A stretch of DNA of 64,000 bases from Thiocystis violacea. Its GTDB lineage: Bacteria; Pseudomonadota; Gammaproteobacteria; Chromatiales; Chromatiaceae. Shown here piece by piece: positions 39,001 to 47,609 of this stretch (positions are counted from its first letter, which is position 1; every line of letters begins with the position of its first letter). The notes below the pieces were generated by a model. That model was not told where the DNA came from, did no database searches, and worked only from the letters and a program-made list of their open reading frames with translations. The stretch is taken from assembly GCF_016583565.1 (NCBI RefSeq), contig NZ_NRRF01000019.1, positions 1 to 64,000 on the forward strand, read 5' to 3'. A program made the position numbers and the translations under genes.

Positions 39001-39517
39001 CGATGAAGCCGTCCTCGCCCTGGCCGGTGAAGTGGATCTCGGGGAGGACCAGGGCTCGGCTGTCCGCGAGCTGACCCAAGACACCGAGCACAGTCGCGCG
39101 GTCGCGCTCCTCGATCAGCCGGGCGAAGAAATGATGCAGGAGGTGAGAGCCGCGCAGATTGAACAGCGCCTGTGCCGCCAGATTGGCCTCCTTGATCAGG
39201 CCCTGACGATCGATCACCAGCTCGGCGATCGGCAGTGTGTTGAAAAGGGACGTGAAGCGCGCCAGGCCCTCCTGGACCTGGCGCTGGCTGAGGACGAGCT
39301 CCTCGTTCTGGATCTCCAGCTCCGCCTGGTAGACGCGCAGGTTCTCGACCACCGCCTCCAGCCCGAGATCCCCCCTGGCGAGCAGCTTGTCGGCCAGGTC
39401 GAAGCGCCGCAGGCGCAGCGCGGTGAGCGCGCGCTCGTGCAGTTCGGCGTCCGAAAGCCCCGTGAGACCATCCAGGAGCCCGTCCTCGTCCTGGTTGTCG
39501 CTGGTCGATCTAGCCAT
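36050..39517 (-). CDS. Multi-PAS diguanylate cyclase/phosphodiesterase (PAS-GGDEF-EAL)
   Basis: A protein of about 1155 residues starting at ATG 39517, eight bases inside the end of the CheB-CheR-PAS gene. The N-terminal half carries a helical region, PAS domains (IAELVIDRQGLIKEANLAAQ) and a GAF-like part (about 220-345). Further PAS domains follow at about 350-470, 480-600 and 600-720 (ITGYREAEVLGATPELMRS). The GGDEF domain (LTGLPNRSLFQQRL, RLGGDEFVIIL) has an intact active site. The EAL domain (GVEALCRWAHP, DDFGTGYSSLAYLKRLPL, LKIDGSF) also looks intact. It probably makes and/or breaks c-di-GMP in response to a bound ligand or redox cue; no membrane segment was seen. Confidence 0.93.
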   Translation of the reverse strand: MARSTSDNQDEDGLLDGLTGLSDAELHERALTALRLRRFDLADKLLARGDLGLEAVVENLRVYQAELEIQNEELVLSQRQVQEGLARFTSLFNTLPIAELVIDRQGLIKEANLAAQALFNLRGSHLLHHFFARLIEERDRATVLGVLGQLADSRALVLPEIHFTGQGEDGFIGDLHIAPIPAGGDAPPQFVCGVVDRTEAVRQRRSLLETGEQLRQSEADMRERLKEFATLHDVLLETSQTRASVRDVLQHVAERLPAGFRYPELAEARIRLPEMSAATPGYAQTDLSLSAPIPLAGVSFGDVTLSYREPPNAREETPFLVEEQHLLESVATHLAVYLARIQDEERLRESRERYRVLAEFSSDWEYWLGPEGRYVYVSPACERISGHAADDFMADATLFARLILAVDRSVWDAHLKALADNQAADLETLEFRILARDGSEHWIEHICNPVLTEDGRFLGRRGVNRDITERKRFEEALKRSEDFLNATGRMAKVGGWEYDPAARTIRWTQGTLALLGISFDQQPGLDALVDLFDPRDRPGLQASVEQAIVCGTPFDMEARLTAERSEPTWVQITCEPFLEDDGVIKLLGAVQDITARVEAEKSLRQAARVFESTAEGVVITDLDDRVLAVNRAFTEITGYREAEVLGATPELMRSARHDAAFFSEMHETLTRTGQWRGEIWNRHKDGHVYPALLNISAVPDSAGEPTHYVGVFSDISQLKQSEERLDYLAHHDPLTGLPNRSLFQQRLESCLQRAKRYKRQFGLLFLDLDRFKEVNDTLGHGVGDALLIEVAEMLAKQVREVDTIARLGGDEFVIILEDIPASRFAATFADRLMETFSRPLAVQGRDLFITASIGISIYPDDGADMETLVRHADVAMYQTKNTGRNGFRFFETAMSEGAMERLRLEHDLRFAIQRAELVLHYQPQLGLTDGRLCGVEALCRWAHPELGQIPPRVFIPLAEEIGFIDELGFWVLEQSCRQVRTWDRAGFQIPRLAVNLSVRSLQRPGLIDRVGLALERAGLQPERLELEINESKIMHRADESIEVLRALRRLGITLAVDDFGTGYSSLAYLKRLPLNRLKIDGSFTDKLTQDEGDDAIVRAIIALARNMGLGVLGEGIETQAQADFLRAEGCLEGQGYLFSPAVEADALAEAWSAAL

Positions 39518-42497
39518 TTTGGGCCTTGGCACAGCGCGTGATGTTGATGTGGCTGACGATCACGCCGGCGCTGGCATGTTCGATCGGCGCGACATGCATG
39601 AGGTACGTGCGCGGCTCACCCTGCTCACCCTGCTCGTCGCCGAGATACTCCATGCAGAAGGACGCGGCCTCGCCGCTCAGCACCTGTTTGATCCCTGCCA
39701 GCGCCTCCTGGGCATGCGGCTCGCGCGCCAGCACCCCCGTCTGGCTGGCCGCCAGATAGTCGGCACCCACCCCGGTCGCCTTCAGTTCCGCATCCCCGTG
39801 CTCGGAGGCAAAGGTGCGCCATGCGCGGTTGACCATGGTGACCACCCCCTTGGGATCCAGGACCACGACGTGCTCGGGCAGCGAGTCGAGCACCGCTTGC
39901 AGCCGCTCCACGTCGCGCAGCGTCGTGATATCCACGAAGGTCGCCACGGCCCCGCGCGACTCACCCGAGCGCACCGCATAGGGCAGCACCCGGACCAGAT
40001 AGAAACGCCCGTTCGCGGAGCGGATCTCGTGCTCCAGCATGTCGCCGCTGACGATCGTCTGGCGCAGCTCCGTCATGAACTCCGGGTATTGAAGGAGGTT
40101 GCTGAAGTCGTCGAGCGGTCGGCCCAGATCGCCCTCGCGGATCTTGAAGAGGGTTGTCGCCTCCGGTGTGAAACGGGTCAGGCGCAGCTGCGGATCCACG
40201 AAGATGGTGGCAATGGAAGCCGCCTTGGCCATGCCGTCGAGGTCTGCGTTGAGCCGGTTGAGGATCTCGATCTTTTCCTGGTTCTCGGCATTGACCGTGT
40301 AGAGCTCCTCGTTCACGGACTGCAGCTCTTCATTGGAACTCTGCAGCTCCTCATTGGAGGCCATGAGCTCCTCGTTAGTGGCCTGCAACTCCTCGTTGGC
40401 CGTTTCCAGCTCTTCGATGGTGGCCTGCAGGCTCTCGCGCGTCGCGGCCAGCTCGCGCTCGAGGTTCTCGAGTCGCTGTGCCGTCTCGCGATCCAGGCTG
40501 ATGGTCTCGATCGGCGCAGCACCGGGGGCACGCGGCAGGGTTCGCGCGCCGGAGTCGTGCGTGACAGCCGGCGCCTGGGGCTCATCCGGTTCGAAAGAGA
40601 GCAACAGATGGAGCTCGCCCGGGAAGGGTTCGACCGGCCGCGCAACCAGACGCAGCTGCTCATTGCGGCCGTCCGCCAGGGGCAGACCGATGATCTCCGA
40701 GCAGAGCGTGGCGCGATCGCGGGCGGCCTTGTAGAGCAGGGCCTTGGCGATGGCGACGAGCGAGCTGGGCAGCAGGCGCGCGAGGTCCAGGCTAACGCTG
40801 CCCTCGCCGATACGCAGGTAGGCACCGACGTCGCCGAAGACGTGGAGCAGATCGTGGCGTTGATTCAGCAGCAGGCTGGTCGGTGCATAGTTGTGCAGGA
40901 GCATCCCCTGAGCCGCGTCGATCAAGGCGGCGTCGGTCGCGAGGCTCTGGGTGCGGCCTCCTGGGCGCGGCAAGGTTTGCGCGAGCGTCTGACGGGTACG
41001 TGGTGTGCTGGACGCATCCAGGGGCAAGGCCACATGACGCAGGATGCGGTAGATCTTGTGCTTGGAGCTGACCGCCGTGAAGTCCGTGTGCATATTGGCG
41101 ATGGACTCGCTCGGCCCCAGGAAGAGGAAGCCGCCGGGGGCAAGGGCGTACTGCAGCCGGCGCAGCGCGCGCTCCTGCGCCTGGGACCGGAAGTAGATGA
41201 GCAGGTTCCGGCAGGACACCAGATCCATGCGGGTGAAGGGCGGATCGTCCAGGAGATTGTGCCGGGCGAAGACGATGCTCTGACGGATCTCCGTCTTCAC
41301 CACGAAGTGCGTGCCGCGCTTGACGAAGAACCGCTCCAGCCGCTCGGGAGAGATCTCGGCCGTGATGGCTTCGGAGAAGACCCCGGCACCGGCCACCTCG
41401 ATGTTCTGCGGTTCCACGTCGGTCGCGAAGAGCTTGAAGCTGGGCCAGCGGTGCTCGCGCTCGAAGGCCTCGGCGAAGAGGATCGCCATGGTGTAAGCCT
41501 CTTCGCCCGTCGCGACGCCCGCCACCCAGGCGCGGATCGGCTGATTGCCTGAGTGGTCCGCGACGATGGTCCGGATGGCGGTTTCCGCCAAAACCTCGAA
41601 GGCATCCGGGTCGCGGAAGAAGTTGGTGACAGGAATCAGCAACTCGCGCCTCAGGGTCGCCAGCTCGCCGCGGTCGGTGCTGAGCAGGCGCACGTAGTTC
41701 ACCAGATCCGGGGTCTGCCGCACCTGCATGCGCCGCTCCATCCGGCGCATCACGGTGGCTGGCTTGTACTCGCGGAAGTCGATGCCGCCGGCGTGCTGCA
41801 GCAGGTGCATCGCCTCCTCGTGCGCGCTGTCCCGGTCGATCTCCATGGTCGCGGCCGGCGCCCGGACCTTGGGAGGCGGAATCTGATGCATGTGATCAAG
41901 GACGCGTGGCCCGATCTGCTCCGGCGGGAGGATGGCGTCCACCAAGCCGGTCGCGATGACGCTGCGTGGCATGCCGTCGAACTTGGCGGTCTCCGGCTCC
42001 TGAGCGAGCAGAAAGCCGCCGGCATCGTTGATGGCCACCGCGCCTCGGGTGCCGTCCGAGCCCGTGCCGGAGAGAATGATGCCGATGGCGTGGCCGCGGA
42101 ATTCGCGGGCGAGTGAGGAGAAGAACAGATCGATCGGAAGGGTCAGGCCGCGTGGATTCTTTGGGCTCAGTCTCAGGGCATTCCCTGAGGCCGTCATCAA
42201 GCTGGCCGGCGGGATGAGATGCACCCGGTTCGCCTCGAGGTGCATGTCATGCTCGACCGTGACCACGGGCATGGAGGTATGGCGCGCGAGCAGGTTGCCC
42301 ATCATGCTCTTGTGGTCTGGCGAGAGATGCTGGACCACCACAAAGGCCGCGCCCGTGTCGTCCGGGACGCTCTGGAAGAAGCGCTCCAAGGCATCCAGGC
42401 CACCGGCCGAGGCGCCGACGGCGACGACGTAGCCTTTGAAGGGCTGGGTGCTGGGCGCCGTCTCGACCGCGCCGTTCACTTCGGAATCATTGGACAT
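39510..42497 (-). CDS. CheB-CheR-PAS fusion protein (chemotaxis methylesterase/methyltransferase hybrid)
   Basis: A protein of about 995 residues. The ATG at 42497 follows an AGGAG site; the TTG at 42506 is less likely. Residues about 20-205 are a CheB methylesterase with Ser in VGASAGGL, His in [10 protein letters not shown] and Asp in [10 protein letters not shown]. Residues about 225-485 are a CheR methyltransferase ([28 protein letters not shown]). A long coiled coil of [18 protein letters not shown] heptads (about 650-740) follows, then PAS domains to the C-terminus. Such hybrids feed two-component or c-di-GMP pathways. Its end overlaps the start of the next gene by eight bases, so the two products are coupled. 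Confidence 0.94.
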   Translation of the reverse strand: MSNDSEVNGAVETAPSTQPFKGYVVAVGASAGGLDALERFFQSVPDDTGAAFVVVQHLSPDHKSMMGNLLARHTSMPVVTVEHDMHLEANRVHLIPPASLMTASGNALRLSPKNPRGLTLPIDLFFSSLAREFRGHAIGIILSGTGSDGTRGAVAINDAGGFLLAQEPETAKFDGMPRSVIATGLVDAILPPEQIGPRVLDHMHQIPPPKVRAPAATMEIDRDSAHEEAMHLLQHAGGIDFREYKPATVMRRMERRMQVRQTPDLVNYVRLLSTDRGELATLRRELLIPVTNFFRDPDAFEVLAETAIRTIVADHSGNQPIRAWVAGVATGEEAYTMAILFAEAFEREHRWPSFKLFATDVEPQNIEVAGAGVFSEAITAEISPERLERFFVKRGTHFVVKTEIRQSIVFARHNLLDDPPFTRMDLVSCRNLLIYFRSQAQERALRRLQYALAPGGFLFLGPSESIANMHTDFTAVSSKHKIYRILRHVALPLDASSTPRTRQTLAQTLPRPGGRTQSLATDAALIDAAQGMLLHNYAPTSLLLNQRHDLLHVFGDVGAYLRIGEGSVSLDLARLLPSSLVAIAKALLYKAARDRATLCSEIIGLPLADGRNEQLRLVARPVEPFPGELHLLLSFEPDEPQAPAVTHDSGARTLPRAPGAAPIETISLDRETAQRLENLERELAATRESLQATIEELETANEELQATNEELMASNEELQSSNEELQSVNEELYTVNAENQEKIEILNRLNADLDGMAKAASIATIFVDPQLRLTRFTPEATTLFKIREGDLGRPLDDFSNLLQYPEFMTELRQTIVSGDMLEHEIRSANGRFYLVRVLPYAVRSGESRGAVATFVDITTLRDVERLQAVLDSLPEHVVVLDPKGVVTMVNRAWRTFASEHGDAELKATGVGADYLAASQTGVLAREPHAQEALAGIKQVLSGEAASFCMEYLGDEQGEQGEPRTYLMHVAPIEHASAGVIVSHINITRCAKAQNG

Positions 42498-42963
42498 GCG
42501 GGGCAAGCTCCTGGGCGACGCACCTCTGGATATGCATCGAATCTGAATGAGCGACGGTTCTGGATGCCTTGATCCGAAGACCGTTGCCGCTCGGGTGGGC
42601 GAGCGCGTGTGAAGTCTCGCGAATCCCGCGCCAGCCGTGGTGGACGGCGCCGTGCGTCTCCACGACGGCTGTGTGGTTTTTCAAGTGCGGCACTCATGAT
42701 CGATGCCGTTCTGAGTTCGCACGGACATCGAGCGGTCATTTCAACAGCAGAGCCGATCATTCAACAGCAAACCCCACCATGACACAAAGGCTTTGTGACG
42801 AGCACGCAACATCTGCGACGGCCGCTGAAGCGTCAGGCGTCAGGGCCTCGGAAGGAGGATTTTAACCGAATGGAATCAATCGATGCGGCATCTTTGGGCG
42901 TTCGGTGGCGAGGTCCGCGTCGGGACCTGGAGCTGGGGCGATGGTCACGGCCAAGCGCGGTGG
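42498..42963. other. Intergenic region between two signalling genes
   Basis: 466 bp with only weak open frames in conflicting directions. It should hold the promoter of the CheB-CheR-PAS unit on the minus strand. No repeat or RNA gene was recognised. Confidence 0.5.
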
Positions 42964-45573
42964 TCAACCGAGCATCTGCGCGGAACCGGGCCGGGCGAAG
43001 AAATAGCCCTGAAAGGTGCGACAACCATGCAGAACCAGGAAATCGCGCTGCTCTTGGGTCTCGACGCCCTCGGCGAGCAGCTCGAGGCCAAGGCCATGGA
43101 TCAGCTCCATGAAGGCGTGGGCGATGACGTCTTCGTTCGGGTGTGCGAGGAGGCTGTCGATGAAGGCGGGGCCGATCTTGAGCTGGTCCAACGGCAGACG
43201 TCTGACGAAGACGAGCGAGCCATAGCCATTGCCGAAGTTGTCCAGGGCGAAGCGGACCCCGAGCGCCTTCAGGGTCATCATCTTCGCGCGGGTCTCCGCG
43301 AGCTCGCCCAGGATGAGCGACTCTGGGAGCTCGAGGACGAGCTTGCTCGGATCCGCGCCCGTGAGCCTCAAGGCTGACTCGACCGCCTGCACGAAGCCCG
43401 GATGGCGGAGCTCCTTCGGACTGATGTTGACCGAGAGCGACCAATCGCCCTTCCCTGCCTGTCCGTTCCAGGTCGCGAGCTGCCTGCAGGCGATCTCCAG
43501 AACGCATTGCGCCAGCAGCAAGATCTGTCCGGTGGACTCGGCCAACTCGATGATGTCGCCGGGAGCGACCCAGCCGTGTTCCGGGTGAAGCCACCTGACC
43601 AGGGCTTCCGCCCCGAGCAGCCGGTCTCTGTCGTCGAACTGGGCTTGATAGTGCAGCAGGAGCTGACCGCTCTCGATGCCCTGCTGCAAGTCATTTTCCA
43701 GACTGGCGCGCATGCTCAACGCCGACTGCATGGCCGGGTCGAAGACATGGAGCTTGTTGCGGCCGGCCGCTTTGGCCTGGTACATGGCCAGGTCGGCAAA
43801 CCTCAGCAGGTCTTCGATGGTCTCGTCGCGTCCACCGAAGAGGATGACGCCAATACTGGCCGTGCTCAGGTGACTGTGAGCGCCGAGCTGATAGGGCTCA
43901 TCGAGTCGGCCGCGGATCTTCTCGGCCACGATCCGTGCCAGGCTGGCGGCCTCCGTGGGACTGTCTCCAAGGTGCTGGAGCATGACGACGAACTCGTCCC
44001 CGCCGAGCCGGGCGACGGTATCGCCTTCACGGACGCTCTCGCTCAGACGCTTGGCGACCTGCTGCAGTAGCTGATCGCCGACCTCATGGCCCAGGGTGTC
44101 GTTGAGGGTCTTGAACTTGTCCAGATCGATGAAGAGCAAGGCGCCTCGCTGGGCATAACGCGCGGCGTTCGCCAGGTTCTGGTGCAAGCGGTCCATGAGC
44201 AGGCGGCGATTGGGCAGCTGGGTGAGCGGATCATAGTAGGCCAGATGGCGAATCTCGTTCTCGGCCGCCTTCCGCTGCGTGATGTCCGTATGGGTGCCCA
44301 CGTAGTTGATGACGACCCCGTCACGGTCCTTGACCGCCGTGATGGTGAGCCACTCCGGGTAGATCTCGCCGTTCTTGCGGCGATTCCAGATCTCGCCCTG
44401 CCAGGCGCCGCTGCGCTGGATGTGCTCCCACATCGCCGCGTAGAAGTCCGCGTCATGATGGCCGGACTGCAGCATACGCGGCGTCTTGCCGACGACGTCC
44501 TCCGGCCGGTAGCCGGTGTTCTCGCAGAAGGCTTGGTTGACCCGCAGGATGACGCTGCGGGCGTCCGTCACCAGCATGCCCTCCCGCGCCTCGAAGACCG
44601 TCGCGGCGATCCGCAGCTCGCGATCGGTACGGATGCGCTCGCTGATGTCGATGCGCTCCTCGATCAGCGCCGCGAGTCGGCGCGCATGGGTTCTTGAGTC
44701 CAGCAGGAGCTTGGTCAGGGTGCTGAGCAGGAGGCTGAAGATAACCCCGAGAGCCGTCTTGAGGGTCAGCCCGAGTGGATTCGCCCATCCCGCGGCGGGC
44801 GTCACGCTCAGGACCCAGGTGTCGATGGGGGGCGTGAGCCGATGCTCGACGGGGTCGCTCAGGCGCTGCTCGGTCGAGGCCGCGATCACTTGTGTCTTCC
44901 GCGACTGGGGATCGATGCGCCACAGCTGGTAGTCGATCCCCTCCGCCGCGAGCTGCGCGAGCCGGGCCGGCACGAGCGCCTCGGGTAGGCGCAGCACGAC
45001 GTTGACGAGCCCCCAGAAGTGCGTCTGTCGCGCATCGAGGAACACGGGCAGCCGCCCCACCATCCCAGACCCGCCCGAGATGAGGTCATAGGGACCAGCA
45101 AGGGTCAGACGGCCGCTGTCGCGGGCGATGACGGCCTCGTTTGCGCGCACTGGATCGGCGAAGAGGTCCAGGCCAATGACGGACTCATTGCCCCGCAGGG
45201 GCGAGGCATGACGCACGACCCCGCCGGGGGCCAGGTTCAGGGTAACCAGATCGGGATAGAAACGCCGAAGCGCCTCGGCGTAGGCCGCGAAGTCGGCCGG
45301 CGTGCCGCCTTGCTGTCGAACCAGGGCCGCAACGGCGTAGGCTGCATCCATGTCGGCCTCGATGTTGCGCTGGAGCGTCCCCGCATGGGCCGCGGCCAGT
45401 CGCTGCAGATCGGTCCTGACGATGCGCAGGCGCGCCTGCTCTGACTGCCAGACGATCGTCCCCGCCACGAGCGCGGAGAGCAGGAAGACGAGACCGGCGA
45501 GGATCCAGTGACCGCGGGGGCCGGATCCCCACCGCCTGGGATCTGGCACGGCAGGGGCGCTTGGCCTGGTCAT
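42964..45573 (-). CDS. Membrane-bound CHASE-PAS-GGDEF-EAL sensor protein
   Basis: A protein of about 869 residues from ATG 45573. TM1 (WILAGLVFLLSALVAGTIVW) is followed by a periplasmic CHASE-type domain (IEADMDAAYAVAALVRQQGG, LNLAPGGVVRHASPLRGNES). TM2 lies at about residues 275-295 (LGVIFSLLLSTLTKLLL). A PAS domain (CENTGYRPEDVVGKTPRMLQ) comes next, then GGDEF (RLGGDEFVVML, intact). The EAL domain starts GAEALVRWLHP but has DNFGNGYGSL in place of the usual DDFGTGYSSL, and LKIGPAFI where LKIDxSFV is usual. Phosphodiesterase activity may be reduced. It senses something outside the cell and signals by c-di-GMP. Confidence 0.92.
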   Translation of the reverse strand: MTRPSAPAVPDPRRWGSGPRGHWILAGLVFLLSALVAGTIVWQSEQARLRIVRTDLQRLAAAHAGTLQRNIEADMDAAYAVAALVRQQGGTPADFAAYAEALRRFYPDLVTLNLAPGGVVRHASPLRGNESVIGLDLFADPVRANEAVIARDSGRLTLAGPYDLISGGSGMVGRLPVFLDARQTHFWGLVNVVLRLPEALVPARLAQLAAEGIDYQLWRIDPQSRKTQVIAASTEQRLSDPVEHRLTPPIDTWVLSVTPAAGWANPLGLTLKTALGVIFSLLLSTLTKLLLDSRTHARRLAALIEERIDISERIRTDRELRIAATVFEAREGMLVTDARSVILRVNQAFCENTGYRPEDVVGKTPRMLQSGHHDADFYAAMWEHIQRSGAWQGEIWNRRKNGEIYPEWLTITAVKDRDGVVINYVGTHTDITQRKAAENEIRHLAYYDPLTQLPNRRLLMDRLHQNLANAARYAQRGALLFIDLDKFKTLNDTLGHEVGDQLLQQVAKRLSESVREGDTVARLGGDEFVVMLQHLGDSPTEAASLARIVAEKIRGRLDEPYQLGAHSHLSTASIGVILFGGRDETIEDLLRFADLAMYQAKAAGRNKLHVFDPAMQSALSMRASLENDLQQGIESGQLLLHYQAQFDDRDRLLGAEALVRWLHPEHGWVAPGDIIELAESTGQILLLAQCVLEIACRQLATWNGQAGKGDWSLSVNISPKELRHPGFVQAVESALRLTGADPSKLVLELPESLILGELAETRAKMMTLKALGVRFALDNFGNGYGSLVFVRRLPLDQLKIGPAFIDSLLAHPNEDVIAHAFMELIHGLGLELLAEGVETQEQRDFLVLHGCRTFQGYFFARPGSAQMLG

Positions 45574-45822
45574 CCGCGCGCCCCGGACCGCCCGCGCGCG
45601 GGAAGGATGTGGATGGCTCGGGGCGATGATCTCGAAGGCATCGGCGGCGGTTGCGTTCCGGTGAAGGCCAGGCATGGACCGAACCACGAAAGGGTGGCTG
45701 GTCGGCTGGGCGCCAATCGCGCGAGCCTTGCCCATCCGATGTGCTCGGCGCGGCCGGTCTATCGTCTCCCGGATATGACCGTCGTGGATCTTCAGTACGC
45801 AGCGTCGAGTGACCGACGCGAC

Positions 45823-47268
45823 CTAGTTGCGCGTGCCAGCGACCCTTGGCAAGGCGACGCCGTCGAGTACCTGCATGGCCCCCACGCCAACCAGCCCGCC
45901 GATCAGCATGGCGAGGTAGAGCACGGCCAGTGGTTCCTCGAGCAGGACGAAACCGAGCAGACTCAGCCCCGTGACCAGCTCGATGAGTCCGCTACGCCAG
46001 CGCAGGCGGCTCGACCGAGTGGCATCGCGGCCCTTGGGCGTGCGCACGAATTCGGTCCGGTAGCCGAACAGGGCCTCCAGCCCGCCACGCGTATTGGAGA
46101 GCAGGAGTCCGCTGGTGCAGGCCAGGGCGCCGAAGACCTCGGCTGCCGTGCGACGCGCGCCCTCGCGCGTCCCGGCCATCGTCAGGAAGGCGATGGGTGC
46201 GGCAAACCCCAGCACCGAGGCGACGAGCGCCACGCGCGAGAGTGTTTCCCCGCCCACGGCGGTCCCGGTCATGAAGGGCAGTCCCAGGAGCAGGCAGGCG
46301 GCGCCGACCATGAAGGCCAGCGGCTGACCGATCTGAAAGCTGATCATGACCTTCTGCCACAGAGGCAGGCTGTCGCTGCGCCAGATCAGCGGCATCAGCT
46401 TGACGAAGCACTGCACGAAGCCCTTGGTCCAGCGGAACTGTTGCACTCGCCAGGCCCGCGCCGAGACCGGCAGCATGCCCGGCACGGTCAGATCCTTGAG
46501 GTAGCCGGAGCGCCAGCCGCGCAGCCGCGCGCGCAGGCTCAGATCCAGGTCCTCGGTGAGCGTGTCACCGTCCCAGCCGCCGGCGTCCGCGATGGCCGCG
46601 TGTCGCCAGAGACCGCAGGTGCCATTGAAGGGCACGGGCATCCCGAGCCGCCAGCGTGCCTCCTGCTCGACGCAGAAATGCGAGTCGAGCAATCTGGCCT
46701 GAACGCGCGTCAGCAGGCTCTCATCGCGGTTGATGTGGTCCCAGCGCCCCTGCACATAGGCCATGTCCGGCTGAGCGACCAAGGCCCCGACGGTCTTGCG
46801 CAGGAAGTCCGGCGGCGGCAGGAAATCCGCGTCGAAGATCGCCACGAAGGGCGCGTCGGAGCGCTCCAGTCCGGCCGCCAGCGCGCCGGCCTTGAAGGCC
46901 GTGCGCTGGACGCGGTGCAGCAGCTCGATCTGAACGCCCTCGCGGCGCAGCGCCGCCACCGCCCGCTGACTCATGGCGAGCGAGCCGTCGATGCTGTCGT
47001 CCAGCACCTGGATCTGCAGCCGGTCCCTCGGCCAGTCGAGTGCGAGGGTGGCCTCGAGGATGCGCTCTACCAGCTCGCCTTCGTTGAACAGCGGCAGCTG
47101 GACGAGCACCTGGGGTAGTTCCGCGTCGGCGAGCGCGGCGATTTTCATCGCTCGCCGCGGCATGAGCAGGCGCGCGAGCGTCAGGGTCAACAGATTCAAG
47201 GAAAAAAATGCCAAGATGACGAGGCCGAGTGTCAACAGGAGCACGACCGAGGGTTCTGCCGCAAGCAT
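45823..47268 (-). CDS. Membrane-anchored processive GT2 glycosyltransferase
   Basis: A 481-residue protein from ATG 47268. An N-terminal helix (VVLLLTLGLVILAFFSLNLL) precedes a GT2 domain with LPLFNEGELVERILE, the metal/sugar motifs LDDSIDG and FDADFLPP, the acceptor motif TEDLDLSLRA and QQFRWTKG (QxxRW). QxxRW and four C-terminal helices are features of cellulose-synthase-like processive enzymes. The product polymer (a glucan, mannan or other) cannot be told. No partner bcs-type genes are beside it. A GTG/ATG further upstream adds no recognisable sequence. Confidence 0.9.
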   Translation of the reverse strand: MLAAEPSVVLLLTLGLVILAFFSLNLLTLTLARLLMPRRAMKIAALADAELPQVLVQLPLFNEGELVERILEATLALDWPRDRLQIQVLDDSIDGSLAMSQRAVAALRREGVQIELLHRVQRTAFKAGALAAGLERSDAPFVAIFDADFLPPPDFLRKTVGALVAQPDMAYVQGRWDHINRDESLLTRVQARLLDSHFCVEQEARWRLGMPVPFNGTCGLWRHAAIADAGGWDGDTLTEDLDLSLRARLRGWRSGYLKDLTVPGMLPVSARAWRVQQFRWTKGFVQCFVKLMPLIWRSDSLPLWQKVMISFQIGQPLAFMVGAACLLLGLPFMTGTAVGGETLSRVALVASVLGFAAPIAFLTMAGTREGARRTAAEVFGALACTSGLLLSNTRGGLEALFGYRTEFVRTPKGRDATRSSRLRWRSGLIELVTGLSLLGFVLLEEPLAVLYLAMLIGGLVGVGAMQVLDGVALPRVAGTRN

Positions 47269-47609
47269 GGCTAGAGGTTCCGTCAGAGTTTTCAGGATTG
47301 CAGGGGCGGAGCGACAGAGTGGTGAGAGATGTCGGGCCTTTGATCCAGGTCCGACTGAGGCGAGGCGGGGCCTCGAAGGCTGATCGGGTGCCGCTCGGCG
47401 ATGGTGTGCCAAGAATAGGGCCGCGCCGCGTCAACGGCAAGCCCCGCCCAAGGGTGCCAGGCGGCCGCGCGAGGCCGGCGGCTCAGTCTGGGGTCTGTTG
47501 CAGGATGCCGCCCCGCGCCGACAGCCGATCGACCGCGACCTGTCCATCGCCGCTGGCCAACGGCCCGCGCTGACCGCGGCTGAACACCCCGGCGGCCTGC
47601 GGCGGTCTT
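47269..47609. other. Intergenic region downstream of ggt
   Basis: 341 bp between the ggt stop and the start of the GT2 gene (both on the minus strand). It is very GC-rich with only short open frames and no recognised gene. It probably contains the GT2 promoter. Confidence 0.45.

Noticed and set aside
39387..41552. 721-codon plus-strand frame opposite the CheB-CheR-PAS gene
   Set aside because: Antisense to recognisable CheB, CheR and PAS domains; no domain or start site of its own.
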